Positions 43,151 through 52,929 are shown, counted from the stretch's first letter. The stretch is 64,000 nucleotides of DNA from Burkholderia catarinensis (GCF_001883705.2 NZ_MDEQ02000007.1:62001-126000); one strand, 5' to 3'. Notes: generated by a model not told the origin, from the sequence alone. Translations and numbers: made by a program.

Positions 43151-44766
43151 TGCGTGCCCTCCGTCTTGCCGCGCACCAGCGCTTCCGGATGCCGCTCCAG
43201 GTAATCGGCGAGCGTCCGGAACGCGGCGGCCGTGCGCGCGATCTCGCGCATCGCGTCGCCCGTGTTTTGCTGCAGTTCCGTGCCCGGCTGCAGCGCACTG
43301 TTCGCGGAATCGAGTGCGGAATGGGCCGACGCCAGCGTATCGCGCGCCTGCGGCACCACGTCGGAATCGAGCTGCTTGAGCAGCAGGTTGGCGCTGGCGA
43401 GCGTCTGCTGCGCGTTCTTGCCGATCGCGTCGAGCGGAACGCCGTTGAGCTTCGCCATGACGCGCGTCACCGAATCCTGCAACGATTGCAACGTCCCGGG
43501 AATCGCCGGTATCTCGGGCGGATTGGCCGCCCAGTTGATGGTCGCCTTCTGCGCATCGGGAAAGAAATCGAGCGCGACATAGAGTTGTCCGGACAGCAGG
43601 TTGCCGGTCCTCAGTTGCGCGCGCAATCCGTGCTCCACGAGCGTGTTCGCCAGTTGTTCGGGGTGCTGGGACAGTCGCCCGCCCTTCGCGCCCGTTCGGT
43701 ATCGCGACGTGAAGCGCTCCGGATACAGGTTGATTTCGACGGGAATGCTGAACTTGCGGGTTTCGCGATCGAAGCGCGTATAGATGCCGGTCACTTCGCC
43801 GACCGTCACGCCGCGGAAATCGACCGGGGCGCCGACCGCCAGCCCGCGCACCGAATCGGTAAAGTTCACCAGGAACTTCTCGACGATGGTGTCGTGGCGC
43901 TTCATCGCCTCCGCGCGATCGTGGTACAGCGTGAACGTCATGTCGATCGGCGCCGCTGCCTGTTCGAGCGGCTCGCCGGGCGTCTCGAACGCGATGCCGC
44001 CGATCATGATCGACACCAGCGACTGCGTCTCGACGCGCACGCCCGTGGCATCCAGCGCGACATCGATGCCGCTCGCATGCCAGAACCGCGAATCCGTATT
44101 CACGAACCGGTCGTAGGGCGTGTTGACGAACGCATGCACCGTCACGCCCTTGCCGTCCGAATCGAGCGTGTAGGAAATGATCTGCCCGACCTGGAGCCGC
44201 CGGAAAAAGACCGGCGTGCCGACGTCGATCGATCCCATGTCCGCGCCTTTCAGCACGAACGTCCGGCCCGGCTCGTCGCTCGTGAATACCGGCGGCGTCT
44301 CGAGGCCGGTGAAGTCGCGGCGCGCCGGCTTCGCGTCGCCGACGTCCGTGCCGATGAACGAGCCTGACAACAACGTGTTGAGGCCCGACACCGTCCCGCC
44401 GGAAATGCGCGGGCGCACGACCCAGAAACGGGTGTTGTCGACCAGCAGCGACGTGGCGTCCTTGGTGATGTCCGCGGTCGCCAGCACGCGCTTGTGATCG
44501 GCGGACAGCACCACCGACTTGACCACGCCGATATCGACGTTCTTGAACTTGATCTTCGTCTTGCCGGCTTCGAGCCCTTCGCCGGTCTTGAAGCTGATCG
44601 TGATCGTCGGACCCTGCTCGATCACCGCCTTCACGGCCAGCCACCCGCCGATCAGCACGGCGACGATCGGCACGAGCCACACGACCTGCAAGCGCCAGCG
44701 CGAACGCGCGGTGACAACGGCGTCCGGAACGTCGGGGACGTCAGGCTTCTGTTCGGGGCCGGCCAT
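43147..44766 (-). CDS. pqiB: PqiB-like MCE-domain intermembrane transport protein
   Basis: A 539-residue protein: an N-terminal TM helix (about 27-48, VVWLVPIVAVLIGGWLAVKAV), three MCE/MlaD domains (starting near GPTITISFKTGEGLEAGKTK, about residue 165, and at about 285 in MTFTLYHDRAEAM), and a long coiled-coil/Ala-rich C-terminal region (about 430-530) that builds the periplasm-spanning tube. The start overlaps pqiA by 26 nt. It should carry lipids between membranes together with PqiA and PqiC. Confidence 0.92.
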   Translation of the reverse strand: MAGPEQKPDVPDVPDAVVTARSRWRLQVVWLVPIVAVLIGGWLAVKAVIEQGPTITISFKTGEGLEAGKTKIKFKNVDIGVVKSVVLSADHKRVLATADITKDATSLLVDNTRFWVVRPRISGGTVSGLNTLLSGSFIGTDVGDAKPARRDFTGLETPPVFTSDEPGRTFVLKGADMGSIDVGTPVFFRRLQVGQIISYTLDSDGKGVTVHAFVNTPYDRFVNTDSRFWHASGIDVALDATGVRVETQSLVSIMIGGIAFETPGEPLEQAAAPIDMTFTLYHDRAEAMKRHDTIVEKFLVNFTDSVRGLAVGAPVDFRGVTVGEVTGIYTRFDRETRKFSIPVEINLYPERFTSRYRTGAKGGRLSQHPEQLANTLVEHGLRAQLRTGNLLSGQLYVALDFFPDAQKATINWAANPPEIPAIPGTLQSLQDSVTRVMAKLNGVPLDAIGKNAQQTLASANLLLKQLDSDVVPQARDTLASAHSALDSANSALQPGTELQQNTGDAMREIARTAAAFRTLADYLERHPEALVRGKTEGTQ

Positions 44767-46090
44767 GATCGTGCTCCGCTGTGTCCCAGATCAGGCGTGG
44801 GTCGAACGTCATCGCCGCGAACATCGTCAGGACGACCACCGCGCCGAAGGCAATCGCCGCCGGGCCGGCCTTGATCGTCGCGAGCGCCTGGAACTGCACC
44901 AGCGCGACGAGCATCGTGATTACGTAGATGTCGAGCATCGACCAGCGCCCGACGAATTCGACCATGCGATAGATGCGCGTACGCTGCTCCGGCAGCCATC
45001 GCGAACGCCGCTGCGCCGTGAACGCGAGGTACGCGAGCGCCAGGATCTTGAGCATCGGCACCGCGACGCTCGCGACGAACACCACGACCGCGAGCGGCCA
45101 CGATCCGGAGATCCAAAGATAGACGACACCGCTCATGATCGTGTCCGTCTGCGCGCCGAACAGCGAACTCGTGTACATCACCGGCAGCACGTTCGCGGGC
45201 AGGTACAGCACGATCGCGGCAATCAGCAGCGCCCAGGTGCGCGAAACGCTCGCGGGCTTGCGTACATGCAGCGCGGCGCCGCAACGCGGACACGCGAGAT
45301 CGTGTGCATGGCCCGGCACCTTTGCGAGCAGTCCGCAATCGTGGCAAAGCACGAGGCCGCATTCGGCCGCGGTGACGATGCCGGACGGGTAACGCATGTG
45401 CGTCTCGCCCTCGCCCTCGCCCTCGCCCTCGCCCTCGCCCGCGCCCTCGCCTTCACGTTCGCCCATGCCCTCACCCGCCACGCCGCGCATCGCGCCGATG
45501 CGTGACCACAGTTCGCGCGCGTCGAATGCCGCGCGGGCGGCCGCGAGCACCAGCATCAGCGCGCCGAACGAATACAGCGCGACACCGATCACGATGCTCG
45601 CGATATGCGCGAGCTTGACCAGCGCCACCAGCAGGCCGAGGATCAGCACTTCCGTCATCCCCCACGGCTCGGCGAGATGGCATAGGCGAAACACGAGCGC
45701 CGCGCGCGCGGGCACGCGCTTCGCCCGCAGCGGCAACAGCAGCCACAGCATGCCCGCGATCTGCACGAGCGGCATCAGGATCGTCGTCGCGAACACGAGC
45801 CCGGCAAGCGGCCACATGCCGTCCTCGTACAGCACGCGCACGGCGCCTGCCAGCGTCGTCTCGACGAGCGTCCCGCTGACCGACAGGCCAACGATCGGAT
45901 AGAGGTTGGAAATCACGAACAGCACGATCGATGCAACCGTGAACGCGAGCGCGCGTTCGAGGCTGTCGGTGCGGTTGCGGTAAAGCTGCCCGTGGCAGCG
46001 ACGGCAGCGCAGCGTGCCGCCGGGCGGCACCGGCACGTCGCGCTGGAGCAGGTCGCATTCGTGGCAGGCGACGAGACGGACGCGGCTCAT
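44741..46090 (-). CDS. pqiA: PqiA-like membrane protein, two paraquat-inducible domains in one chain
   Basis: A 449-residue inner-membrane protein with two PqiA domains. Each starts with a zinc-ribbon (CHECDLLQ...CRRCHGQL near residue 9; CHDCGLLA...CPRCGAAL near residue 248) followed by four TM helices. The link between them (about 205-230) is a Gly-Glu repeat encoded by a hexanucleotide array. The ATG at 46088-46090 shares ATGA with the upstream outer-membrane protein gene, and the 3' end overlaps pqiB by 26 nt. PqiA is the inner-membrane partner of PqiB. Confidence 0.92.
   Translation of the reverse strand: MSRVRLVACHECDLLQRDVPVPPGGTLRCRRCHGQLYRNRTDSLERALAFTVASIVLFVISNLYPIVGLSVSGTLVETTLAGAVRVLYEDGMWPLAGLVFATTILMPLVQIAGMLWLLLPLRAKRVPARAALVFRLCHLAEPWGMTEVLILGLLVALVKLAHIASIVIGVALYSFGALMLVLAAARAAFDARELWSRIGAMRGVAGEGMGEREGEGAGEGEGEGEGEGETHMRYPSGIVTAAECGLVLCHDCGLLAKVPGHAHDLACPRCGAALHVRKPASVSRTWALLIAAIVLYLPANVLPVMYTSSLFGAQTDTIMSGVVYLWISGSWPLAVVVFVASVAVPMLKILALAYLAFTAQRRSRWLPEQRTRIYRMVEFVGRWSMLDIYVITMLVALVQFQALATIKAGPAAIAFGAVVVLTMFAAMTFDPRLIWDTAEHDHGRPRTEA
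45404..45451. repeat. Hexanucleotide tandem repeat in the pqiA linker
   Basis: Eight CTCGCC units on the plus strand (six perfect, one CGCGCC, one perfect). On the coding strand they encode alternating Gly-Glu. The unit is a multiple of three, so changes in copy number keep the frame and alter only linker length. Confidence 0.95.
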
Positions 46091-47565
46091 TGCGGCACCC
46101 CAGCGCCTGGCGCGGCGGCGACAGGCCCGCCGGCGGCGGGCTGCGGCACGGTCATTCGTTCGGCCGTGACGACCCAGCCCCCGCCCATCGCCATGTAGAG
46201 GTTGACGAGCGACGTGAGCGTCGCGCCGCGCGTCTGCGTGTAGGACAGCTCCGCATTGAACAGCGTGCGCTCCGCGTCGAGCACTTCGATATAGCTCGTA
46301 TAGCCCTCCTCGTAACGCATCCGCGCGAGGTGCTCGTATGTGCGCAGTGCTTCGATCTGCCGGCCCTGCGTGTCCAGCTGCTCGCGCGATTTCTGCAGCG
46401 TGATGAGCGCGTCCTCGACCTGCTGGAACGCGACCTCGATCGCCTTCCGGTAGCTGTAGAGCGCTTGCTGCTGCCGCGCATTCGCTTGGCGCACCTGTCC
46501 CGCGATGTTGCCGCCAGTGAAGATCGGCACCGTCACCGAGCCGGCGAACGACCATACGCGCGCGGGCCCGGTGAAGAGATTCGAGAACCGCGAGCTGACC
46601 GAGCCGAACAGCCCGGTGAGCGAAATCGACGGGAAGTACAGCGCGCGCGCCGCGCCGATCAGCGCGTTCTGCGCGACCAGGTTCTGCTCGGCCTGAAGCA
46701 GGTCCGGCCGGCGTTCGAGCAGGTCCGACGGCAGGCCCGCGGGCACCGCCGGCGTCGCAAGCTCGGCCAGCTCGCGGCCGCGCACGATCGCGCCGGGATT
46801 GCGCCCGAGCAGCACGGACAGCGCGTCCTCCTGCTGCGCGATCTGCGATTCGAGCTGCGGGATGGACGCCTGTGTCGCCTCATACTCGGACTGGCTCTGC
46901 GCCAGCTCCATCTGCGACACCTCGCCGCCCTTGAAGCGAGCGGTGAACACGCGGACGGATTCGGCACGGCTCGCGGTCGTGGCTTTCGCGATCTCGAGCT
47001 GGTGATCGAGGCTGCGCAGCGTGATGTAGGACGATGCGACCGACGCCACCAGCGTGAGGATCGTCGCGCGGCGCGCGTCCTCGCTCGCGCGCAGGTTCGC
47101 GCGCGCGGCCTCGGTCTCACGCCGGACCTTGCCGAACAGGTCGATGTCCCACGACGCGGACAGGCTCGCCTGGAACTGGTTGGAGACCGGCGAAACGGTC
47201 GACGGCAGCGGGACCGGACCGCTTTGCGACGAACGCTGGCGCGTCGCGTCGAAGCCCGCGCTGACCTGCGGGAACAATGCCGAGCGGGTCGACTCGAACT
47301 GGCCGAGGAACTCGTCGACGCGCGCGGCCGCGACCTTGACGTCGAGGTTTTCCGCGAGCGCGGCCGCGATCAGCGCGTTCAGCGCCGGATCCTGGAACTG
47401 CTCCCACCACGCGGCATTGGCGACGTCCGCCGGCTCGGCGGGCTGGAAGCGGAACGTCGCCGGCACCTCCACTTTCGGCCGCACGTAGTCCGGGCCGAGC
47501 AGGCAGCCACTCAACCCCGCCAGCAGGATCGGCGCACCGAGGCGCCACAGTGCAGCGCGGCGCAT
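46087..47565 (-). CDS. Outer-membrane efflux lipoprotein, OprM/NodT family
   Basis: A 492-residue outer-membrane factor. The lipobox LLAGLSGC gives an acylated N-terminal Cys, followed by LLGPDYVRPKVEVP, the classic NodT/OprM start. Two internally repeated outer-membrane-efflux domains follow (VAAARVDEFLGQFESTRSAL and later LIGAARALYFPSISLTGLFG). It forms a trimeric channel-tunnel docking with the adaptor and the RND pump encoded just upstream in the operon. The start is 1 nt after the RND stop; the end overlaps pqiA (ATGA). An Ala/Pro-rich tail ends the protein. Confidence 0.92.
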   Translation of the reverse strand: MRRAALWRLGAPILLAGLSGCLLGPDYVRPKVEVPATFRFQPAEPADVANAAWWEQFQDPALNALIAAALAENLDVKVAAARVDEFLGQFESTRSALFPQVSAGFDATRQRSSQSGPVPLPSTVSPVSNQFQASLSASWDIDLFGKVRRETEAARANLRASEDARRATILTLVASVASSYITLRSLDHQLEIAKATTASRAESVRVFTARFKGGEVSQMELAQSQSEYEATQASIPQLESQIAQQEDALSVLLGRNPGAIVRGRELAELATPAVPAGLPSDLLERRPDLLQAEQNLVAQNALIGAARALYFPSISLTGLFGSVSSRFSNLFTGPARVWSFAGSVTVPIFTGGNIAGQVRQANARQQQALYSYRKAIEVAFQQVEDALITLQKSREQLDTQGRQIEALRTYEHLARMRYEEGYTSYIEVLDAERTLFNAELSYTQTRGATLTSLVNLYMAMGGGWVVTAERMTVPQPAAGGPVAAAPGAGVPQ

Positions 47566-47566
47566 G

Positions 47567-50500
47567 TCAGTCGTCCTTGCGCCGCGCCGACGGCGCGGCG
47601 TGCGGCGAACCCGGCCCCGACTCGGACGGAGGCGGCGCGGCGTGGTCGCGCGAACGCGACGACATCGCTTCGAGCAGGTAGTAGAACATCGGGATGAAGA
47701 ACACGGCGATGGCCGTCGCCCCGAGCATCCCGCCGATGACGCCCGTGCCGATCGAGTGGCGGCTGTTCGCCGACGCGCCCAGTGCGATCGCGAGCGGTAC
47801 GACGCCGAGGATGAACGCCAGCGAGGTCATGATGATTGGCCGCAGGCGTTCCTCCGACGCCACGAGCGCCGCGTCGAAGGGCGACGCGCCCGCTTCCCGG
47901 TTGATCACGGCGAACTCGAAGATCAGGATTGCGTTCTTGGCGGCCAGCGCCACCAGCATCGTCAGCCCGATCTGGAAGTAGACGTCGTTGTTGAGCCCAC
48001 GCAGCATGATGGCGATCAGCGCGCCGAAAATCGCGAACGGCACGGCCATCAGCACGCCGAACGGCAGCGTCCACTTCTCGTATTGCGCCGCCAGGATCAG
48101 GAACACCATGATCAAGCCGAACACGAACACGAGCCCGGACGTGCCGCCCGACTTGCGCGCCTCGTACGCTTCGCCGCTCCACGCGACGTCGTAGCCGGGC
48201 GGCATCTGCGCGGCAATCTCGTCCAGCGTGGCGATCACCTGGCCCGAGCTGTAGCCGGGCGCCGCGTTGGCGGTGATCTTGACCGCGGGGAAATTGTTGA
48301 AGCGCGTAATCAGGTCGGGACCGGTGACGTACTTGTAGGTCACCACGGACTTGAGCGGCACCATCTTGCCATTGGTGCTGCGCACGAAAATCTGGTCGAG
48401 GTCCTGCGGCTTGAGCCGGTATGACGGTTCGGCCTGCAGGATGACCTGCCAGAGCCGGCTCGCGCGGTTGAACTGCGACACATAGAGCGAGCCGAACATC
48501 GTCTGCATTGAACTGTATACGTCCTGGACCGGCACGCCGAGCGTCTCGGACTTGTCGCGATCCACGTCCACCAGCAACTGCTGCGACGATGCATTGAAGG
48601 TCGACGTCACGCCGGCCAGCTCGGGCCGCGCCTTCGCCTTGCGCACGAAATCGTCCACGACGCCGGCAAGCTGCGCGATCGACGCATCGCCCTTGCTCTG
48701 CACCCATACCTCGGTGCCGCCCGTCGTGCCCAGCCCCGGAATGGACGGCGGATTCACCGGAATGATGATTCCCTCCCGGACCCGCGACAGCGTCTCGTAT
48801 GCGTCGATCAGCACCGCACGCGCATTCTGTGTCTTGATGTTCGCGAACTTGTAGCGCTCGTCGAACCCCTTCAGGCCGACGAAGAAGGTGCCGGCGTTGT
48901 TCTTGTTCTGGCTGTCGAGCAGGCTGAAGCCGTCCACCGTCGTGATGCTGCTCACCGCGGGCTGCTTCATGAAGTAGTCCGCGACGCGTGCCGACACGTC
49001 GCCCGTGCGATCGAGGCTCGCCGCATCCGGCATGATGACCGCGCCGAGCAGGTAGCCCTGGTCCTCCGGCGGCAGGAACGCGCCCGGGACCGTCCTGAAC
49101 ATCACCACCGTCAGCGCGATCATGCCGCCGAACAGGATGAGCGCAATCACGAAACGCTTGAGGATGAACCTGACCGCGCGCGTATAACCGGCCGTCATCC
49201 TCGTGAACACGCGCTCGAACCACCGGAAGAACCCCTTCTTCTCATGGTGCCCGCTTTTGAGCAACAGCGCGGCGAGCGCCGGCGACAGCGTCAGCGCGAC
49301 GATGCCCGAGATCACGACCGATATCGCGATCGTGATCGCGAACTGCTTGTAAAGCTGCCCTGTGATGCCGCCGAGAAACGCCACCGGCACGAACACCGCA
49401 CACAGCACCAGCACGATCGCCACCACCGGCCCGGCCACCTCGTCCATTGCGCGCTTCGCGGCCGCCTTCGGGGCGAGCTTGTGCACCGTCATGTTGCGCT
49501 CGACGTTCTCGATCACCACGATCGCGTCGTCAACCACGATGCCGATCGCGAGCACCATGCCGAACAGCGTCAGCATGTTGATCGAGAAGCCGAGCACGGC
49601 CATGCCCATCGCCGTGCCGAGGATCGACACCGGCACGGCCAGCACCGGGATGATGGTCGCGCGCAGGCTTTGCAGGAACACGAACACGACGATCACCACC
49701 AGCACCAGCGCTTCGAAGAAAGTGTGCACGACGTCGGTAATCGACGCGCGCGTGAACTCCGTCGTGTCCATCGCGATCCGGTAGTCGAGCCCTTCCGGGA
49801 ACGACTTCTTCATCTCCGCGAGCGCCGCGCGCACATCGCGCGACACGTTGAGCGCATTCGCACCCGGCTGCTGGTACACCGCGATGATCGTGGCCGGCTT
49901 GCCCTGGAAGCGGCTGCGGATCGAATAATCCTTCTGTCCGAGCTCGGCGCGCCCGACGTCCTTCAGGCGGACGATCGCCGCGCCCTGGCTCGCGGCGCGG
50001 ATGATGATGTTGTCGAAGTCGGCAGGCTCCGCCAGGCGCCCCGGCGTCGTCACCGCGAACGATTGCTCGACCGGGTTGCCCGTCGGCGCCTGGCCGAGTC
50101 GCCCGACCGCGAACTGCTGGTTCTGGTTGGCCACCGCCCGCTGGATGTCCGAGGCCGTGATGCCCAGTTGCGCCATGCGGTCCGGCTTCAGCCAGATCCG
50201 CATCGCGTAGTCCGGCGTGCCGAAGATCGACGACTGGTTGGCGCCGCCAATGCGCTTGATCGCATCGAGCACGTAGATGTTCGCGTAGTTCGCGATGTAG
50301 GTCGCGTCATACCGCTGCTCCGGCGAGTAGATCGCGATCACCATCATGAACGCGGACGATTTCTTCTGGATCTGCACGCCCTGCGACTGGACCGACTGCG
50401 GCAGTTGCGGCAGCGCCAGGTTCACGCGGTTCTGCACGTCGACCTGCGCGAGTTCCGGGTTGGTGCCGATCTCGAAGTACGCATTGATCGTCAGCGCGCC

Positions 50501-50761
50501 CGTCGACGAGCTCGACGAGTTCATGTAGATCATGTTGTCCGCGCCGTTGACCTGCTGCTCGATCGGCGCGGCCACGTTGTTGGCCACGACGTCGGCGCTG
50601 GCGCCCGGGTACGACGCGGCGATCGTGATTTGCGGCGGCGTGACGTCAGGGTACTGCGCAACCGGCAGTGCGAGCATCGTCAGCGCGCCGCCGAGCGTGA
50701 TGACGATCGAGATGACGGACGCGAAGATCGGCCGGTCGATGCAGTAGTGGGAGATGCTCAT
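47567..50761 (-). CDS. RND multidrug efflux permease (HAE-1, AcrB/MexB-like)
   Basis: A 1064-residue pump subunit beginning SHYCIDRPIFASVISIVITL. Twelve TM helices in the AcrB arrangement; proton-relay Asp pair in GIVVDDAIVVIENVERNM; the conserved FLGGITGQLYKQFAITIA segment; FVFGLIMVFLILAAQYEKWTLP in the second half. ATG at 50759-50761. Located 12 nt after the adaptor and 1 nt before the outer-membrane factor, it forms a complete tripartite pump. Likely exports hydrophobic drugs or amphiphiles; specificity cannot be read. Confidence 0.93.
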   Translation of the reverse strand: MSISHYCIDRPIFASVISIVITLGGALTMLALPVAQYPDVTPPQITIAASYPGASADVVANNVAAPIEQQVNGADNMIYMNSSSSSTGALTINAYFEIGTNPELAQVDVQNRVNLALPQLPQSVQSQGVQIQKKSSAFMMVIAIYSPEQRYDATYIANYANIYVLDAIKRIGGANQSSIFGTPDYAMRIWLKPDRMAQLGITASDIQRAVANQNQQFAVGRLGQAPTGNPVEQSFAVTTPGRLAEPADFDNIIIRAASQGAAIVRLKDVGRAELGQKDYSIRSRFQGKPATIIAVYQQPGANALNVSRDVRAALAEMKKSFPEGLDYRIAMDTTEFTRASITDVVHTFFEALVLVVIVVFVFLQSLRATIIPVLAVPVSILGTAMGMAVLGFSINMLTLFGMVLAIGIVVDDAIVVIENVERNMTVHKLAPKAAAKRAMDEVAGPVVAIVLVLCAVFVPVAFLGGITGQLYKQFAITIAISVVISGIVALTLSPALAALLLKSGHHEKKGFFRWFERVFTRMTAGYTRAVRFILKRFVIALILFGGMIALTVVMFRTVPGAFLPPEDQGYLLGAVIMPDAASLDRTGDVSARVADYFMKQPAVSSITTVDGFSLLDSQNKNNAGTFFVGLKGFDERYKFANIKTQNARAVLIDAYETLSRVREGIIIPVNPPSIPGLGTTGGTEVWVQSKGDASIAQLAGVVDDFVRKAKARPELAGVTSTFNASSQQLLVDVDRDKSETLGVPVQDVYSSMQTMFGSLYVSQFNRASRLWQVILQAEPSYRLKPQDLDQIFVRSTNGKMVPLKSVVTYKYVTGPDLITRFNNFPAVKITANAAPGYSSGQVIATLDEIAAQMPPGYDVAWSGEAYEARKSGGTSGLVFVFGLIMVFLILAAQYEKWTLPFGVLMAVPFAIFGALIAIMLRGLNNDVYFQIGLTMLVALAAKNAILIFEFAVINREAGASPFDAALVASEERLRPIIMTSLAFILGVVPLAIALGASANSRHSIGTGVIGGMLGATAIAVFFIPMFYYLLEAMSSRSRDHAAPPPSESGPGSPHAAPSARRKDD

Positions 50762-50773
50762 GTGGCCGTCCCG

Positions 50774-51949
50774 TCATTGCGTCGCCGCGCTGCCCGACCC
50801 GTTCGAGGATGACGACTGCGCCGCCGGCGCCGACACGATCTTCAGCAGCGTGTCGGGCGCGACGCGTATCGCGCCGTCCACGACGACACGCTCGCCCGCC
50901 TTGAGCCCGTCGGTGATGAACCAGTCGTCGCCATGCCACTCGCCGACTTCGACGACGCGCTGGTGCGCCTTCGATTCGTTATCGACGACCCACACGAAAT
51001 GGCTCCTCGCGCCCTGCAGCACCGCGCGTTGCGGCACGAGCACCGCCGCGGGACGCGTCGCGCCCGACACGCGCGCGCGCACGAACTGCCCGGGCCGCAG
51101 CGTACCCTTCGGGTTGTCGAACACCGCGCGCACGAGGAACGTGCCGGTTTCGGTGCTGAATGCCGGGTTCGCGAAGTTGATCCGCCCGCGCTCCGGGAAC
51201 TCGGAGCCGTCCGCGAGCACGAGCGTCACCACGAACTCGTCATTCGGCGGAAAGCGCAGCTTCCCGCGCGTGATCTCGTCCCGGTACTTCAGCAACTCGT
51301 TTTCCGAAATGCTGAAATTCACCCACATCGGATCGAGCTGATACACATAGGTCAGCAGCCCGGTGGCCGCGGCCGTCACGTAGCTGCCGTCTTGCTGCCG
51401 GGCGAAGCTCGACAGCCCGGTGATCGGCGACTTGATCGTCGTGTAGCCAAGATTGAGCTGCGCGGTCTGCACCTGCCCCTGCACGGCGATCACCGCGGCT
51501 TCCGCCTGCTGCATGTTGCCGACCGCGTCGTCGAGATCCTTCTTGCTCAATGCGTTCTGCGCGGCGAGCGGCCTGACCCTGGCGAGGTTTTCCTTCGCGA
51601 CGTTGAGCCTCGCCTGCTGCTGCGCCAACTGGCCTTTCGCCGTCTGGAGCGCGGCCTCGAACGGTTTGTGGTCCATCTGGAACAGCGTTTCGCCGGCCTT
51701 CACCATCTGGCCTTCCACATAGGTGCGCTTGTCGAGAAAGCCGTCCACGCGCGCGCGGATCTCGACTTCGTGCGAGCTCTGCGTCTGCGCGGTGAATGCG
51801 AAATCGACCGGCGTGTCGCGCTGCGCGACCGTGACGATCGTCACCTGGGGCGCGCCGGGCGCCGGGATGCCAGCCTGCTTCTTGCATCCCGCGCAGAACG
51901 CGAGCGCCACGACCAGCGGCAGTGAACAGAGGATGGATACGGGCTTCAT
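50774..51949 (-). CDS. RND periplasmic adaptor (membrane fusion protein)
   Basis: A 391-residue adaptor. The ATG at 51947-51949 gives a signal peptide with lipobox (VVALAFCAGC), anchoring it in the inner membrane. The order is barrel-sandwich (VEIRARVDGFLDKRTYVEGQ, YTTIKSPITGLSS), hairpin coiled coil (about 100-165), beta-barrel (about 200-280) and membrane-proximal domain. It bridges the RND pump and the OprM-like channel encoded downstream. It follows a small envelope-protein gene by 17 nt, so transcription probably starts further upstream. Confidence 0.92.
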   Translation of the reverse strand: MKPVSILCSLPLVVALAFCAGCKKQAGIPAPGAPQVTIVTVAQRDTPVDFAFTAQTQSSHEVEIRARVDGFLDKRTYVEGQMVKAGETLFQMDHKPFEAALQTAKGQLAQQQARLNVAKENLARVRPLAAQNALSKKDLDDAVGNMQQAEAAVIAVQGQVQTAQLNLGYTTIKSPITGLSSFARQQDGSYVTAAATGLLTYVYQLDPMWVNFSISENELLKYRDEITRGKLRFPPNDEFVVTLVLADGSEFPERGRINFANPAFSTETGTFLVRAVFDNPKGTLRPGQFVRARVSGATRPAAVLVPQRAVLQGARSHFVWVVDNESKAHQRVVEVGEWHGDDWFITDGLKAGERVVVDGAIRVAPDTLLKIVSAPAAQSSSSNGSGSAATQ

Positions 51950-51966
51950 GGGTTGATCGCCGATCG

Positions 51967-52362
51967 CTACTTCGCCATGCAGTTGCCGAATACCACCACG
52001 GCATCGTCGCGATTGACGAGCGTCGCGGTCATCGTCCCGTCGCGCGTATCGAGCACGAGCGTCCACGCGTAGCCGAGTTCGGTGCCTTGCATGGCAATCT
52101 GGGTTGGATTCTTCTCCATGAACTGAATCGGCGAGCTTCGGGCGGGCCCGGCAATCGTCTTCTTCGCGAAGTCGATCGACACGAATCTCGGCGCGCCGAG
52201 CTCTGCTGGCAACGCACGCGCACACAGGAGGCCCGGGTCGCATGCGTGCGCGTCGATCGTCGCGCACAGCAACGGCCTGCTTCCATCGAAATCGCCTGCC
52301 GAGGCGCCCGCGCAAACCAGCAAGGAGAGCGCCGCCAGCGCTGCAAACCGAAGCTTCTTCAT
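51967..52362 (-). CDS. Exported small protein of unknown function
   Basis: A 131-residue periplasmic protein. The ATG at 52360-52362 has GAGG upstream and gives a signal peptide ending CAGASAGD. The mature part has four Cys (CATIDAHACDPGLLCARA and the final FGNC), suggesting two disulfides, and a beta-rich C-terminal half (TELGYAWTLVLDTRDGTMTA). No family function recognised. It lies between the Gly-zipper gene (27-nt gap) and the RND adaptor gene (17-nt gap), so it is likely part of the same transcript. Confidence 0.7.
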   Translation of the reverse strand: MKKLRFAALAALSLLVCAGASAGDFDGSRPLLCATIDAHACDPGLLCARALPAELGAPRFVSIDFAKKTIAGPARSSPIQFMEKNPTQIAMQGTELGYAWTLVLDTRDGTMTATLVNRDDAVVVFGNCMAK

Positions 52363-52389
52363 GGCTGCCTCATCCACTCGGCTCCGATG

Positions 52390-52929
52390 CTATTGGCTCG
52401 TGTAACCGCGCCCGTTCATGCAGGCGGTCACCGCTCGGGTAAACGTCGACAGCTGGGTCGCTGTGCTGCCCTGCGTGGCCTGCTGCTGATAGGCCGCCGC
52501 CTCTTCCCGGCGATGCCGGCGCATCATGCCGCCCGCCGTGCCGGTGATCGCGCCGATCGCCGCGCCCTTGCCCGCGTCGCCGGCGATCGCGCCGATCGCG
52601 GCACCCGCCGCGGCGCCGCCCGCGGCGCCTCGGAGCGTGCCGCCCTGCGGCGGCGGAGCGGGCGCGTACGCGCTGCGCTGCGCGAGCGCCACCGGGTCGA
52701 CGCCCGTGGTCTGCTTCGCCCACACCTGGCATTCCGCCGTGTCGGTCTGCTGCGTCTGAGCGCTCTGGCCCTTGGCGGGGTAGTAGATCGGCTGCTGCTG
52801 CGCGGATACCGCACTGATGATCGTCAGTGCGACGACGCCGGCCACGACGCGCGTGAACCGCCAGGTGCGCACGACGCTCGCATGCGCACCCTGCCGCGTC
52901 CCTTTCGCTCGCTGTCGTGCGGATGCCAT
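52390..52929 (-). CDS. Glycine-zipper membrane/envelope protein
   Basis: About 179 residues from the ATG at 52927-52929; the frame is open 28 codons further. A hydrophobic signal/TM stretch (about 24-42, VVAGVVALTIISAVSAQ) precedes a Gln-rich region, then a glycine-zipper (LRGAAGGAAAGAAIGAIAGD and AGKGAAIGAITGTAGG), which often inserts in or associates with membranes. A conserved-looking AVTACMNGRGYTSQ ends it. Such proteins are exported envelope components in Burkholderia; function unknown. Confidence 0.7.
   Translation of the reverse strand: MASARQRAKGTRQGAHASVVRTWRFTRVVAGVVALTIISAVSAQQQPIYYPAKGQSAQTQQTDTAECQVWAKQTTGVDPVALAQRSAYAPAPPPQGGTLRGAAGGAAAGAAIGAIAGDAGKGAAIGAITGTAGGMMRRHRREEAAAYQQQATQGSTATQLSTFTRAVTACMNGRGYTSQ

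Noticed and set aside
49244-50812. 522-codon plus-strand frame opposite the second RND gene
   Set aside because: Low-complexity Arg/Asp/His content and full overlap with a clear RND protein.
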